Below are positions 13,931-25,379 of a stretch of 64,000 bases of DNA, piece after piece; position 1 is the first letter of the stretch; each line of letters starts with the position of its first letter. Under the pieces are notes generated by a model. It made no database searches and was not told the DNA's origin. It saw only the letters and a program-made list of their open reading frames with translations. The translations under genes were made by a program, and so were the position numbers. The DNA lies in contig NC_052474.1 of the NCBI RefSeq assembly GCF_009730915.1, positions 21,983,501-22,047,500 of the forward strand, given 5' to 3'. Origin of the DNA: Dioscorea cayenensis subsp. rotundata (Eukaryota; Streptophyta; Magnoliopsida; Dioscoreales; Dioscoreaceae).

Positions 13931-13968
13931 TATAAAACCCCGTTCTCACCATCAGTTCTAGAACATTC
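13931..13968 (+). promoter_or_regulatory. TATA box and heat-shock element of the ROF-type pseudogene
   Basis: TATAAAA occurs at 13931-13937. A perfect three-unit heat-shock element, TTC-nn-GAA-nn-TTC, lies at 13956-13968, within the likely leader and 22 bases before the ATG at 13990. Plant ROF1/ROF2 (FKBP62/65) genes are known to be heat-inducible; that this site works here is inference. Confidence 0.55.
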
Positions 13969-13989
13969 CAAGCTCGTCGATCGCCGGAG

Positions 13990-16503
13990 ATGGAGGACGA
14001 CATGGATTTCCCGGCGGAGGAGGAGGAGGACGAGGACCTAATGGATGGCGCCGGCACCAACCCGATCACGAAGGTCAGCAAAGAGAAGGAGATAGGGCAA
14101 CAGGGCCTCAAGAAGAAGCTCGTCAAGGTCGGCTAGGGCTGGGGTACACCGGACTTCGGCGACGAGGTTGAAGGTGCGTTCGTAGAGAATCAATCATCTG
14201 TAGTTTCTTTCATCTCTTGTTCGCCATTGTGAATCTACAGTGCATTACACCGGGACGCTGCTTGACTGGACGAAGTTCGCCTTGAGCCGAGATCGTGCGG
14301 CGCCGTTCAAGTTCATTCTCGGCCAAGGTTGTTTTCTTGCTCTGATTGAGGTTAGCTATGGATTTTTTTGCTTGCTGATTGTTGATTCATGGGTGTCATA
14401 TGTTTGTTTTTTTTAAGTGGATAAATCACTGATTTATTGAAAAGAAAGTTGACAATACAAAGTGGGAGATCTTCTCACCGGAAGTGAGGGGAACAAAATA
14501 CAGTAAATAAAACCGAGAGATAAATAGTAGATAAAAGTCTAAGCAGACGGAAGACACCGTCTGGCATTTCAGGCCTGTCTAGAAATGTAGAAGGAACGTC
14601 TACTCCTGAGATGCGTTGTGGTCGGAATCACCAGTAGGATTTGAAGCTCTAGCGCTGAAGAATTTAGCAATTTGAAAAGGATTGAATATTTCTGGGCATT
14701 TAGATTCCAAGCATTGAGTGGGTGTTTTTTTGGAGTTTCACATTCTTGTTTCTTTTTGGTTGAATTTGTTCTCATTTATAGAGCAATCAGCTCTGGTTCA
14801 CCATATCACCGTTGATTAATACTTGCACTGATGTGAATAGTTTCCATTATATATATATATATATATTAAAGAAATGTATACAAACTATGAATCAAACCCT
14901 TGACCATTAAGTTTGGAGAGAAGTGGAATACAGGCTCTGCTGTTAAGGGAGTGGTTATAATTTGCATTGTTGTGAAAGATTTAGGAACATAGAGATACTG
15001 TGAATTTCTCAAATTTGTGTATGTTTGTTATATATTTGCTAGTTGTTGGCTTGTGCTGCCTCTGTTAATCAGTGGTGTAACATAATTGCATAATTGCATT
15101 CTTGAGGTTGCATTCAATAACATGTTCAGCATTTTTTTAATTTTTAGGAGCCAAAATTTTGAATTATCTTCAAAGATTCTTCTTCTCATCATTTGACGTA
15201 TTAACACTTTTGAGCGGAGATGTCCAGTTTGTTATTTTTCAGTTTGAATGATAACATGTCTGTGTAGTAAAAATTACATTCACGGAGTATTGGTTTGTAG
15301 TTTGTTGCGATTAATTATTGGAAATGCTTGGATTCTGTTCGTAAGCCAAGTGATTAAAGGATTGGATTCGGTGAGAATGCCATTTTCACCTTCCCTCCAG
15401 AGTTGGCCTATGAGTGAATCTGGTTTTCTGCCATCTATTCCACTGAATGCCGCCCTCCAGTTTGATTTTGAGCTACTCTCTTGGTTAGTGTCAAAGATAT
15501 ATGCAAAGATGGTGGTGTTATGAAGAAAATATTTAAGGAAAGAGAGAAATGGATGAACCCAAAAGACCTTGATGAAGTCCTTGGTACATACTGCATTGCT
15601 GTTGCATTATTTTGCACTTTTGCTATGAAAAATGTGCAACTTGGTATGACCTGTAGTGTATGACCATTGGCTTCCACCTTTGCAGTGAAATATGAGGCTC
15701 GAATTGAGGATGGTACTGTGATATCTAAATCTGAGGGAGTTGAATTCACTATCAAATATGGTGTGGCTTTGCAATATGCTCCTTTATGATACTCTTAATT
15801 TTGAAATATGAATATAGTTCTCTGATGGTGAATTATTTTGGAACCAGGATATTTATGTCCTGCACTTGCTATAGCAGTGAAAACAATGAAGAAGGGTGAG
15901 AGGGTGCTTCTTGCTGTGTGTCCACCATGTATGCATTGAAACATTGTATCTTCAAGGATGGGATTTTTATTTTTTAAATTATTTTTCTAAACTTGGTTGT
16001 GAAGTGAGTTTCGAACATACAACATAGCTCCTTTTGTCTGCTATATGTTGACAGATGGTTTTGGTGATAAGGGAAGGCCTGCCTCATTTATCTTGATTTA
16101 GCTGAACTCGACATTAGGAGAGCTCTAGATTTAGATCCTGATAACAAGTATGCATTTTTGCTATACTTATGGTTTGTTTTCATTTGAGGTGACCTTTATG
16201 ATCAACAACTTGCTTGCTGCCTAACTTCAGTGAATTGAAATTGGAATACCGAAAACTGAAGAAGAAGAAGATCAAAGAATACCACAAGAAAGATGTTAAA
16301 TTCTATGGCAAAATGTTTGCAAAGCTGCCCAAATTGGATTATCCAGAAGCCAATGTAAGCCATTTTCTCTCATCAGAAATCAAAGTTTACAAAACAATTA
16401 GCTAATCATCTAGTCTTCTCTTGAATATCAGAAAACTGGAGGCCAACCCGAAACAAAGCAGGAGCCGGAGCTGATGAATGTCGACAATGTGGCATGTGAG
16501 TGA
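13990..16503 (+). pseudogene. FKBP62: Broken FKBP62/65 (ROF)-type peptidyl-prolyl isomerase gene
   Basis: Remains of a multi-FKBP, TPR-containing immunophilin (an HSP90 partner in the intact family). Pieces in order: 13990-14173 (acidic N-terminus, EIGQQGLKKKLVK, then an in-frame TAG at 14134); 14241-14327 (VHYTGTLLD to FKFILGQG); about 15345-15485 (VIKGLDS, then a lost segment and a frame change before LQFDFELLSW); 15486-15580 (VKDICKDGG to NPKDLDEVL); 15686-15760 (VKYEARIEDGTV); 15848-15930 (CPALAIAVKTMKKGERVLL); 16053-16148 (YGFGDKGRPA joined directly to ALDLDPDN of the last TPR); 16229-16356 and 16433-16503 (C-terminal tail). The third FKBP domain and most of the TPR region are missing. 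Introns remain, so it is a decayed gene copy rather than a retrocopy. Confidence 0.87.
14410..14800 (-). mobile_element. Probable LINE 3'-end fragment in a pseudogene intron
   Basis: The left edge, a T-run followed by GTGGATAAATCACTGATTTA and soon TACAAAGT, resembles the left edge of the LINE at 20564 (T/A-rich tail, ATGGATAAACCACATGCATT, then TACAAAATACAGG). A short 5'-truncated insertion of the same LINE family in minus orientation is likely. It lies between FKBP exon pieces 2 and 3. No protein domain is visible and the right edge is uncertain. Confidence 0.4.
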
Positions 16504-16776
16504 ACCATCATCCTCTGCATCTGAACTCTGAATTGATGTTAGCTTGCTGATTTGTTTCGCCAACTCTCCATTCTTCCAAAGAAACCCCTAGATCTCTAAT
16601 CAAAAACTAGAAACAAATACTGTAAATAGCTTAGCTTATATCCATGAATCCTCTAAAAATAGGCAGCCATGAATTCAAGCTGTTCCCAGTTAGCACCTAT
16701 ACCTCTCCTTGTTATCCTCCCCACCACTAAGAAAACAACAAGATCTTCCACCTTTCCATCTCCCTCATCTCCGGCC

Positions 16777-19700
16777 ATGCTCTTCCTCTTCCTCCTCCTC
16801 CTTGTTGTTGCCACTACCGTCGTCGACGCTGCCTCAACCGACGCCATAGCCATGGCCGCCTTCTCCCACGGCATCAAAGGCCTCCCATCCCAATGGCAAT
16901 CCGGCACTGACCCCTGCTCTCAATCATCAAAATGGCCCTTTGTCAGCTGCCGCAGCGGCCGTGTCACCTCTTTGAACCTGGCTAACAAAGCTCTTTCCGG
17001 CACCCTCCCCTCCTCCCTCTCCAACCTCCATGCTCTCACTGCTCTCAACCTCCAAAACAACCACTTCTCCGGCCCTCTTCCTTCCCTCTCCGGCCTTTCA
17101 TCTCTCATCTCCGTCTTCCTTGACTCCAACTCCTTCTCCTCAATCCCTCCTGACTTCTTCTCCCATCTCTCAAGCCTCACCACCATATCTCTTGATGACA
17201 ACCCTCTCTCCCCTTGGTCCATTCCTGATGATCTCCAATCCTCTCAAAGACTTACCATTTTCTCCGCTCGTAACACCTCCCTCTCCGGTCACATCCCTGC
17301 CTTCTTCTCCACCTTCACTGATCTCACCACTCTCAAACTCTCCTACAATGACCTTTCTGGTCCCATCCCCTTAGGCCTTGCCAACCTTACCAAACTCCAA
17401 ACCGTTGAGCTTGTCCGCAACAACCTCTCCGGCCGAGTCCCTCCTTTCAACTCCAATATTGTTGATGTCAAGACTGACGGAAACCCTTTGATTGGCAAGG
17501 ACATTCCCCTTGATGATAATGATAATGATAATGATAATGATAATACCAACAAGAACAACAGCAACAATAATGCTTCTTCCTCTCCAACAAGCTCCACCAC
17601 TACAAACCCATCTTCCTCTGAAAATTCCACCAAAAAACTAGCACTCATCATAATTTTATCCATTCTTCTTGTCATCACACCCATTGCTGGATTCCTTTGG
17701 TTCCGGAAGAAGAAAAGAAGCAACAAAACCACATCAGAACTTCATGTAATCAGCACTATTGATCAAAACAACAAAGGGACGGAACAACTCCGCATCACCA
17801 CCACCACTTCCAGCACCACCACCCCTTTTAGCTCTGGTGGCCATGAAGGATTGGCATTATCATATGAATCCTTAAAGCAAGCAACCAATAACTTCTCCGA
17901 TGCCAACATTCTTGGCAAAGGTGGCTTCGGCGTTGTCTACCGGGGCGATATAAATGACATTCCGATCGCCGTCAAAAAGGGAACCTCCGATGCAATGGGA
18001 CTCAAAGGAAAAGAAGAGTTCTATGCGGAGATAGAAATGTTCAAGAAGGTGAAACACCGGAATTTGGTAGCATTACTTGGGCATTGTGTGGAAGGGAATG
18101 AAAGGTTGTTGGCTTATGAGTTCATGCCTGAAGGGACATTAGGACAACACTTGTTTAGACAAGGAGGGAGGAAAGGATTGACATGGAAACAGAGGTTGGT
18201 GATAGCTTTGGATGTGGCAAGAGGGATGGAGTACTTGCATAGCATGGCACAAGGGAGTTTTATACATAGAGATTTGAAGCCTTCTAATATATTGTTGGAT
18301 AAGGATATGAGAGCAAAGGTTTCGGATTTTGGTTTGGTGAAGCTTGTTGACACTGAGAAGTCTATGATGACGAGGTTGGCTGGGACTTTTGGCTACTTGG
18401 CTCCTGAGTATGCTAGTAAGTTATTTTACGTGGTCTTCTTTACTTTACCATGCATGCATGTGCACCTAATGGGTCTCGTTTAGGTGATTTTTGAACACTT
18501 CCATGCATGGAGTATGGACTAGTTGTTTAGGTGATTTACTTGGATTTTTACTTTACCATGCATGCAGATGCATAGTCACATTTACATTATTTTTACCATG
18601 TGATGCATGCACATGCATTGTCTGAATTATATATATGATGTTTACTTTGTCATGCAATGGTCTTATTCATGTGATTTATATGATTTTTTACTTTAACTTG
18701 TATGCAAATGCATATCTTATTTATGTGTTTTTTTACTTCAACATGCACGCAAATGCATATTTTATTTATGTGCTTTTTCCTTTGCCATGGATGGTCTCAT
18801 TTACGTTATTTTTATTTTATCTAACATGCAGATATATGCATTATTTTAACTTTGCCATGTATCATTTATGCATGGTTTTTTTTTTATGACATCTTTAATT
18901 TGTTTACTTTGCCATGCTTGATCTTTTTACGAGATCTTTAACTTGGGTTAGGTAATTAATTTGCTATTTTAGATATTTTTGTTTTCTTGCTAAAGTGAAA
19001 ATTAGATCATGCAAAACACATTTGACATCTAAATTTATATGAGAGTTAGGGAGTGATTAGGCTTCTTATTAATTTAAGTTTGTAAAACACTTGGATAAGG
19101 TAATCTGTATACTTAATTAAAGATTATTTTATTTTTATCAAAAAGATTTTTTTAACTATATTATCCTCTTACATCTTAAAGTTTATATTATTGGTAAAAT
19201 ATTTAAAGTTTTTTTTATTTGCGATCATTTTATTACAATTTTTTAAAAAATATTTTAGGATTTAGGTAAATAATTTAAAATTTTAAATTACACATGAAAA
19301 TTTTCTTTTTATACAATATACTTTATAGAGATATAAATACCCACATGGAAAAATAGCTATTCTTATTCCTTATTTTCTCTCAAATATTTCTCTTACTCTC
19401 TCACTCTCTCTGAAATTTATTTTTCATGATAAATATATAGAGATAAAAATGCCCACATAGAAAAATAGCTATTCCCATTCTTTATTTTCTGTCAAATATT
19501 CTTTTTTTCTTACTATTTCTTTTGTAGGAGAGAATTAAACACAATACTCTTTTATTTCCTATTCAAACACTCCTCCATCTTGGTCACTTCTTCAAAGATA
19601 TATATATATAACATGCTAGCTAGATGTTAAAACTTAAATATTGTTTAAATTAATATTTACTAAATTATATCATACATTGCAGTCACAGGAAAAATAACAA

Positions 19701-20191
19701 TAAAAGCAGATGTGTATGCATATGGTGTGATTCTAATGGAAATAATAATGGGAAGAAAAGTATTAGATGAATCAAGACCAGAGGAAGACACACATTTAGT
19801 ATCGACATTTCATCGATGTTACGAAGACAAGCAAAATTTTCTCAACGATGTCGACACATCAATGGAACTCGACGATGAATCTCGCCGTGAAATCTTGAAG
19901 GTGGCTGAGCTTAGCATCTATTGCACGGCTAGTGATCCGGCGCAGAGGCCGGACATGAGCCATTCTGTGTCTGTTCTTGCTCCTCTTCTTGATCATTGGA
20001 AGCCGGCCGGTCTGCCGGCTTCGCCGTCTGGGAGTCATGTAGGATCATGCATGACCTTAACTGAAAGACTTGAGAGATGGAATTATGGTGATTGTACAAC
20101 TACAATGGATTTGTTGAGCAGTATCAATGGGCGTAGTGGTGATACTGAATACAATGGTGATGTTGTTAGTGAGTCAATGAATTCAAGATAG
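16777..20191 (+). CDS. TMK: TMK-like leucine-rich-repeat receptor kinase, copy 1, 715 aa
   Basis: Plasma-membrane receptor kinase of the TMK group (auxin and cell-expansion signalling in known members). Exons 16777-18415 and 19683-20191, phase-1 intron after [10 protein letters not shown]. The start at 16777 puts a signal peptide ([12 protein letters not shown]) first; an in-frame ATG at 16669 would bury it. Ectodomain: cap with W-x-DPC, about six to seven LRRs, ending in [13 protein letters not shown] sequence (here DGNPLIGKD). A low-complexity Asp/Asn linker coded by a GATAAT repeat precedes the transmembrane segment (about 287-308). Kinase: G-loop [11 protein letters not shown] (~379), [14 protein letters not shown] (~497), DFGLVKL (~517), [11 protein letters not shown]; all catalytic motifs are intact. 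Known TMK1 is about 940 aa with two LRR blocks; this protein has one shortened block. A relic third copy follows immediately downstream. Confidence 0.9.
18416..19682 (+). repeat. Intron of TMK copy 1 with a CATGCA-rich degenerate minisatellite
   Basis: The first half of the intron (about 18445-18920) repeats a loose 50-60 bp unit of the form TTTACTTT-CCATGCATGC-x-ATGCAT-ATTTATGTGATTT. CATGCATG or CATGCA (the RY core bound by B3 factors) occurs many times. The second half is AT-rich, with a TA run near 19600. Both halves reappear in the relic copy downstream (20380-20551 and 23080-23835). Confidence 0.7.
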
Positions 20192-20551
20192 ATGTGTTTT
20201 GGGTCCTTGTCTTGTTGGTGAGTTAATTTGGTGTGTTTTGTTGATATATGTTTGGATGGAGATCAATAAGGGCCTGGATTGTGATTATAAGAAAAGGATT
20301 TCCTTTTTTTTTCTTTTAAGTTTTTTTTATTAATTTAGATTTACGGTTGTTAATTTAAAAGTTTGCGATGTGTGTAAATGTATATTATTTACATGATTTT
20401 TACTTTACCATGCATGGTCTTATTTGCGTGTGATATTTTACTTTTCCATGCATGCATATGTATGTTTTCTTTACTGTAGTTCATGGTTTTATTTACATGA
20501 TTTATGTGATTTTCACTTTACCATGCATGCAGATGCATAATTGATTTATGT

Positions 20552-20563
20552 GATTTTTATTTT
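20552..20563. repeat. LINE target-site duplication, left copy
   Basis: GATTTTTATTTT, identical to 23068-23079. It marks the left edge of the LINE insertion. Confidence 0.85.
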
Positions 20564-23067
20564 TTATTTTTTGAAAAAAATGGATAAACCACATGCATTA
20601 ATAGGAAAAATAGTACAAAATACAGGACTAGCTTAGACCAACCACAAGAAGTGGAGTAAGCAACCACAACGACTAGGACACAAAACAGGGGGGAAGCAAA
20701 CCCCTGCACCCCCACCCCCCAAGAGACCACTCACAGGGGAAACAAAAGCTCAGAAACTACACCACGCCAGGGGAGGAAGGAGGCTCAGGGGGGACAGACT
20801 CTGTGTCCCTAGAGGAGATGAACTCAAGACTCCGCTTGATCTTCTTCAGCGGCTCCTCCAATTTCGCTCTCTTGGAATCTGGCACTGCATTACACCACAG
20901 GAGCACCATATGAACAATTTTAATAATAATAGTAACAGTAGAGGCACAAGCAGAGGAAAAAATGCGTGCATTTCGCTCAAGCCAAATGTTCTAGGTGATG
21001 GCTCGAATCAGCAAGTCCAAGAAAGAGGACAAGGATTTTCTAATGGACGAACGCCAAGTCCCCCATAATTCTTTTAAAGAGGTCGGGCTGCCTCGGATCT
21101 CGAAAAGCTGACCAAAGAAGCTCCAAATGTGCAGTACAGGGCAATGGGTAAACAGATGATTTGATGACTCCACATCCGCATGACACATCACACAAGTGGG
21201 AGTAGGAAAGGGGTTGCAGCGCCTGTAAGCTAAGTTTTCCAAAGTCAAGATCTTATCGTCCCAAGCTAACCAGTTGAATAGATTGACCTTCTTAGGACAG
21301 CAACTCTTGAGGATGATAGGGGTCTAGTGGCAACGTAGACCTCTATCATTCAAGAAGTTGTAAAAGGATTTGACCGAAAAGGCACCATTCGAGGATAGAC
21401 GCCAATACCTCCGATCGGCAGCCAAGAGTAAGAGCGCTCTAATGTTTTCAAATACCCTTCTAATTGGAGCGTAATCCCCCAACGGAGGCCCCCCAGGTGC
21501 CTCAGCCAGATCCCTCACTGTACACTCTTTGTTGCTAGCTGACAGATACAGGTGGGGCCAGATGTCTGCAGGGGAACGACCCTCCACCCAGTTGTCATGC
21601 CAGAATAGGGTGGTAAACCCGTCACCCACAGAAGTCACAACGTTGATTCGGAAGGCAGGTAGGGATTGTAAAATCCCATTCCACAGGAAGGATCTTCTGG
21701 CCCTACGCTTGTGAAAAAGATTCCAGTAAGGAATTCTACTAAAATAATTTTCTTGAAAAATGGCCTCCCCACACCACCTACTTCCCGAGAGGATCTTCAA
21801 CCACCATTTTCCGAGCAGAGCGATATTGAAAGTTTCAATATTAAGGATGTTCCATCCTCCCTGCTCCCTAGACCGGCAAAGGCGATTCAAGTTGACGAGC
21901 CTGACTTTCCGCTGCTAGAAATCCGGACCTGACCAAAGAAAATCCCTCCTAATCTTATCAATGATCTTCACCACCCAGCTGGGAAGTTTGAAGATCGACA
22001 TCCAGTAGGTGGGAATAGCCGTGAGCACTGAGTTAAGCAGCGTGAGTCTACCCCCTAAGGATAGAAACTTCGATTTTCAAAGCCCTAATCTCGCCGAGAT
22101 TTTATTAATAAGGATATCCCAATCCTGCTTCCTAGGGCGACCACCAGAGATAGGGATCCCCAGATAAGTAAGGGGCAGGGTCCCCTTAATAAAGTGCACA
22201 GTCTCCGCTAAGTAACTCGGCGGTTCCTGATCCTTCCGTGTGGTATATAAACAAGATTTATTGGAATTGACAGCTAACTCGGAAAGGCCTTCAAAGATAT
22301 AAAGAATCAGTGTAATAATTCGAAGGTCTTCCCCACCTCCCGAAGTCATGATGAGGAGATCATCCGCATATTGTAGGTGGCACAACTTTACCCCTGAATT
22401 GTTCGACATCACCCCATCCAAGATCCCCGAGTTAAGGGCATTGTTGATCATTGTGCTGAGAACATCCACCACCAGAGTAAAAAGCAAAGGGGAAAGAGGA
22501 TCTCCCTGTCGTAGGCCCCTTTTGTATCGAACATAGCCACTTTGCACACCATTGATAAGAAATTTAGCCTTGGAGGAGAAAAGGATAGATTTGATCCAAC
22601 CTACCCATCTATCGCTAAAGCCTCGAGCACTTAAAAGCTCCAGCAAGAAGCTCCAATCAACATAATCGAATGCTTTTGAGAAGTCCACCTTTAGGATCAA
22701 GCATAATCGAATGCTTTTGAGAAGTCCACCTTTAGGATCAAGCCAGGTAGGCGATTCTGTTGCATTAAGAAAATCATCTCGTTGGCTGTGGCGATATTGT
22801 CAGTAATGCAGCTACCCTTGATAAAGGCAGACTGAGACGTATCGATCAGCTCATTAATTGTACGTCCCAGTCTAGTCGCCAAAATTTTTGACAGAATTTT
22901 GAGGGTTGAATTAATAAGACTGATCAGGCGGTAATGTGAGGGATCATCCGGTGATAGCCGCTTTGAAATTAACGCAATATCGACCAGTTAATTCTCTCAA
23001 GGTTAGCTCTGCCACAAAAGAAGTCATCACACAATCTAAAAATGGCATCCATGACAATATCCCAGAA
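20564..23067 (-). mobile_element. 5'-truncated L1-type LINE
   Basis: Non-LTR retrotransposon in minus orientation, bounded by a perfect 12-bp duplication. Its 3' end lies at the left as T/A-rich sequence. From right to left come the reverse transcriptase (22077-22900), a linker region (21324-21890) and the zinc-binding zf-RVT tail (20991-21248). No endonuclease or ORF1 is present, so it was 5'-truncated on insertion. It sits inside the duplicated TMK intron and therefore arrived after that duplication. GC content is clearly above the flanks. Confidence 0.92.
20991..22900 (-). pseudogene. LINE reverse transcriptase ORF2 remains
   Basis: Visible domains: SAFIKGSCITDNI (~22800), ILKVDFSKAFDYVDW (~22670), RGLRQGDPLSPLLF (~22500), the catalytic YADDLLIM (~22350), VNSNKSCLY, LTYLGIPISGGRP (~22150); then GGWNILNIETFNIALLGKWW (~21830) and a Cys/His zf-RVT finger CVMCHADVESSNHLFTHC (~21170). 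The frame is broken by stops between these blocks and by a 41-bp tandem duplication (22661-22742) that repeats the KVDFSKAFDY region. It is not functional. Confidence 0.88.
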
Positions 23068-23079
23068 GATTTTTATTTT
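23068..23079. repeat. LINE target-site duplication, right copy
   Basis: GATTTTTATTTT, matching 20552-20563 exactly. The TMK-intron-like sequence resumes directly after it. Confidence 0.85.
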
Positions 23080-24030
23080 ACCGTGGATGTTTTTAAACCT
23101 TATTTTTTTCTTTGCCAATTGCCATGCATGTATATGTGCATGGTCTTTTTACAAGATCTTTAATTGTTTAGTTTGTCATGCATGATTTTTATGAGATTTT
23201 TAATTTAACGTAGAAGCCATGCATTGCCTTAATTATGTGTGCATCATGTGCATTATCTTATTTAGGTAATTAATTTGCTATATATATTTTTGGTTTTTTT
23301 TTTTATAAAGTAAAAATTATACTATGTAAAACTAGACATCTAAATTTATAAGAGGAATTATATATTGGTTAAACTTCTTATTCATTTAAGTTTGTAAAAC
23401 AATTAACTAAGTAAATCCTTGTACCTAAAGTTGCTTTATTTTTATTAAAAGTTCTTTTTTAACTATATTTTCCTCTTACATCTAGAAGTTTTATATTATT
23501 GGTAATATATATATATATATATATATTTCCGTGCTTATTTTATTATAATTTTAACACATTCTCCCCCAAAATAGGGAGTTGATTTTTTGACCTTATAATT
23601 TGCCCACATAATTTGCTAATTGTTATAAAACATATAATTGTAAAAGAAATTAAATACTAATTAAGGATTTTTGAAATTTATTTTTGTTGATAAATATATA
23701 ATTATAAAAATGGCCACATAGAAAAATAGCTATTTTTTCTTATTGTTTCTTTTGTACGGAACAACCAAACATAATACCCAAAAATGTATATAACATATTA
23801 GAAGTCAAAACTTAAATATATGTTATATATTACAGTTATGGGAATAATAATAATAAGAACATATGTGACATGTGCAGGCATTCGATGTAATTCTAATAGA
23901 AATAATAATACGGAGAAAAGTAATAGATGAATCAAGACTTGAGACAAACGCGCATTTGGTACGAACATTTCATCTCTATTAGGATGGAGAATATGGGCTT
24001 GGATTGTGATTATAAGAAAGTTTCTGATGT

Positions 24031-25379
24031 TATTTTCCATGTTGAAATTTTTTTTAAGTTAGAATTAATTTTTTTTTTTTGAAAAATATAATGTTTAATC
24101 TAAATTAAATCTCAAGATGGGACCATATTTACATTGTGTTGTTTGAATTATGTTATTGTACATGATGGAGTTTAGTTAAACTTAACAAGTTTTCATACAT
24201 TCAAATAATTTTAGGGCATTAATATATCATATATATTATTTTTTAAAAGATTAGGGAAAACCTAAATTACCTGATTTTATGCTTAATCTTGACTTAACTC
24301 AACTCACTTAAAAACAAAAATTTCAGTTTTTAGGTCTAAGAAATGTATAAATAAATTAAGTTCCTAATTATTCAACAACTAATTGTGGTAAAACTAAAAA
24401 AATAAAAATAAAAGAATAGAAAATAGCAATCAAATATTAACCTAGTTAGAGAAAATATAAGGATAATAATTATTATCACATTCAACTTGATTTTGCCTCT
24501 TATTATCCTTCGTTTAATTTTACATAAAAAATTATTAATTTCAAACTATATTTTTTAAGAAATAAAAATATTTAAAAAAAATCAAAAAATTTAAAATCAA
24601 GTAAATATTAAATTATTAAATGAATTCAAGGTTGTTGTTTGATAATTTGGTTTATTTTTAAAACTTCAAATTAACAAACCACAATGAGAATTCAACACGT
24701 GTATAATTTTTTAAACCATTTTTAACCTTCAACTAAATATCTAAACTAGTACACTCTTATCTCGATTCCTAGATTATTTCATATCATTTTACTTTCAAAA
24801 TAAGGATCATGTTTTAAATATATTTGGATTTAATCAAACTTTTCTAAAAAATAGTTTATTTCAGTAAATAAAAAAATTTACAATCTTTAAAATTGTTTTT
24901 GAAGGGCGTTATTTGTTAATATATCGTTATAAGATGCATTATTATGTTTAAAAACCAACTCAAAATATTTATAAAAAAAAAGGTTAAATTATACATGTGT
25001 AATTTTAAATTTATTTCTAATTAGAAACATATAAATAAATAAAAATGTTTTACATATATTAATAATGACTAATTTTTACAATGTATCTAATAAAAAAAAA
25101 AACAAAGATCTCATCTTCAAGAAACTTCTCATTATAAATTTGTCGATATTCACACAGATAATCAAAGATAATATTTACTCATAACAAGAAAATTACAAAT
25201 AATTTAAATTAAATAAAAAATAAGAATCCAAATCTCGAGGCAAATGAACGACCATCAACAAACCAAAACCCTTTCCCTCCCAAATGAATAAAAAGTTTCT
25301 CATTTAGATTTGGAAAGAAACACTCGAAAAACAAACAAAAATGAATAAATAATATAAAAAAAAATTAAAAATAAAAAAA
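24031..25379. other. Intergenic AT-rich spacer, promoter side of TMK copy 2
   Basis: No gene seen. Very AT-rich with long A and T runs. The final bases before the ATG at 25380 are an A-rich leader (AAAATAAAAAAA). A weak repeat of TTAAACTTA-type sequence gives no clear element. Confidence 0.45.

Larger units (their letters stand above)
20380..24030 (+). pseudogene. Relic third TMK copy: duplicated intron and exon 2, split by a LINE
   Basis: Left part (about 20380-20563) repeats the CATGCA-type intron sequence of copy 1. The right part (23068-23835) follows the second half of that intron closely, for example AACTATATT-TCCTCTTACATCT-GAAGTTT. After an acceptor-like TTACAG, 23836-23979 matches exon 2 of copy 1 (the stretch coding [16 protein letters not shown]) with frame damage. 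It then jumps to sequence matching the 3' untranslated region of copy 1 (GGCTTGGATTGTGATTATAA), so most of the C-terminus is deleted. The parts are separated by the LINE at 20564-23067. No intact kinase exon remains. Confidence 0.85.

Noticed and set aside
16669-16776. Upstream in-frame ATG for TMK copy 1
   Set aside because: Using it places 36 non-signal residues before the hydrophobic signal peptide; ATG 16777 fits secretion.
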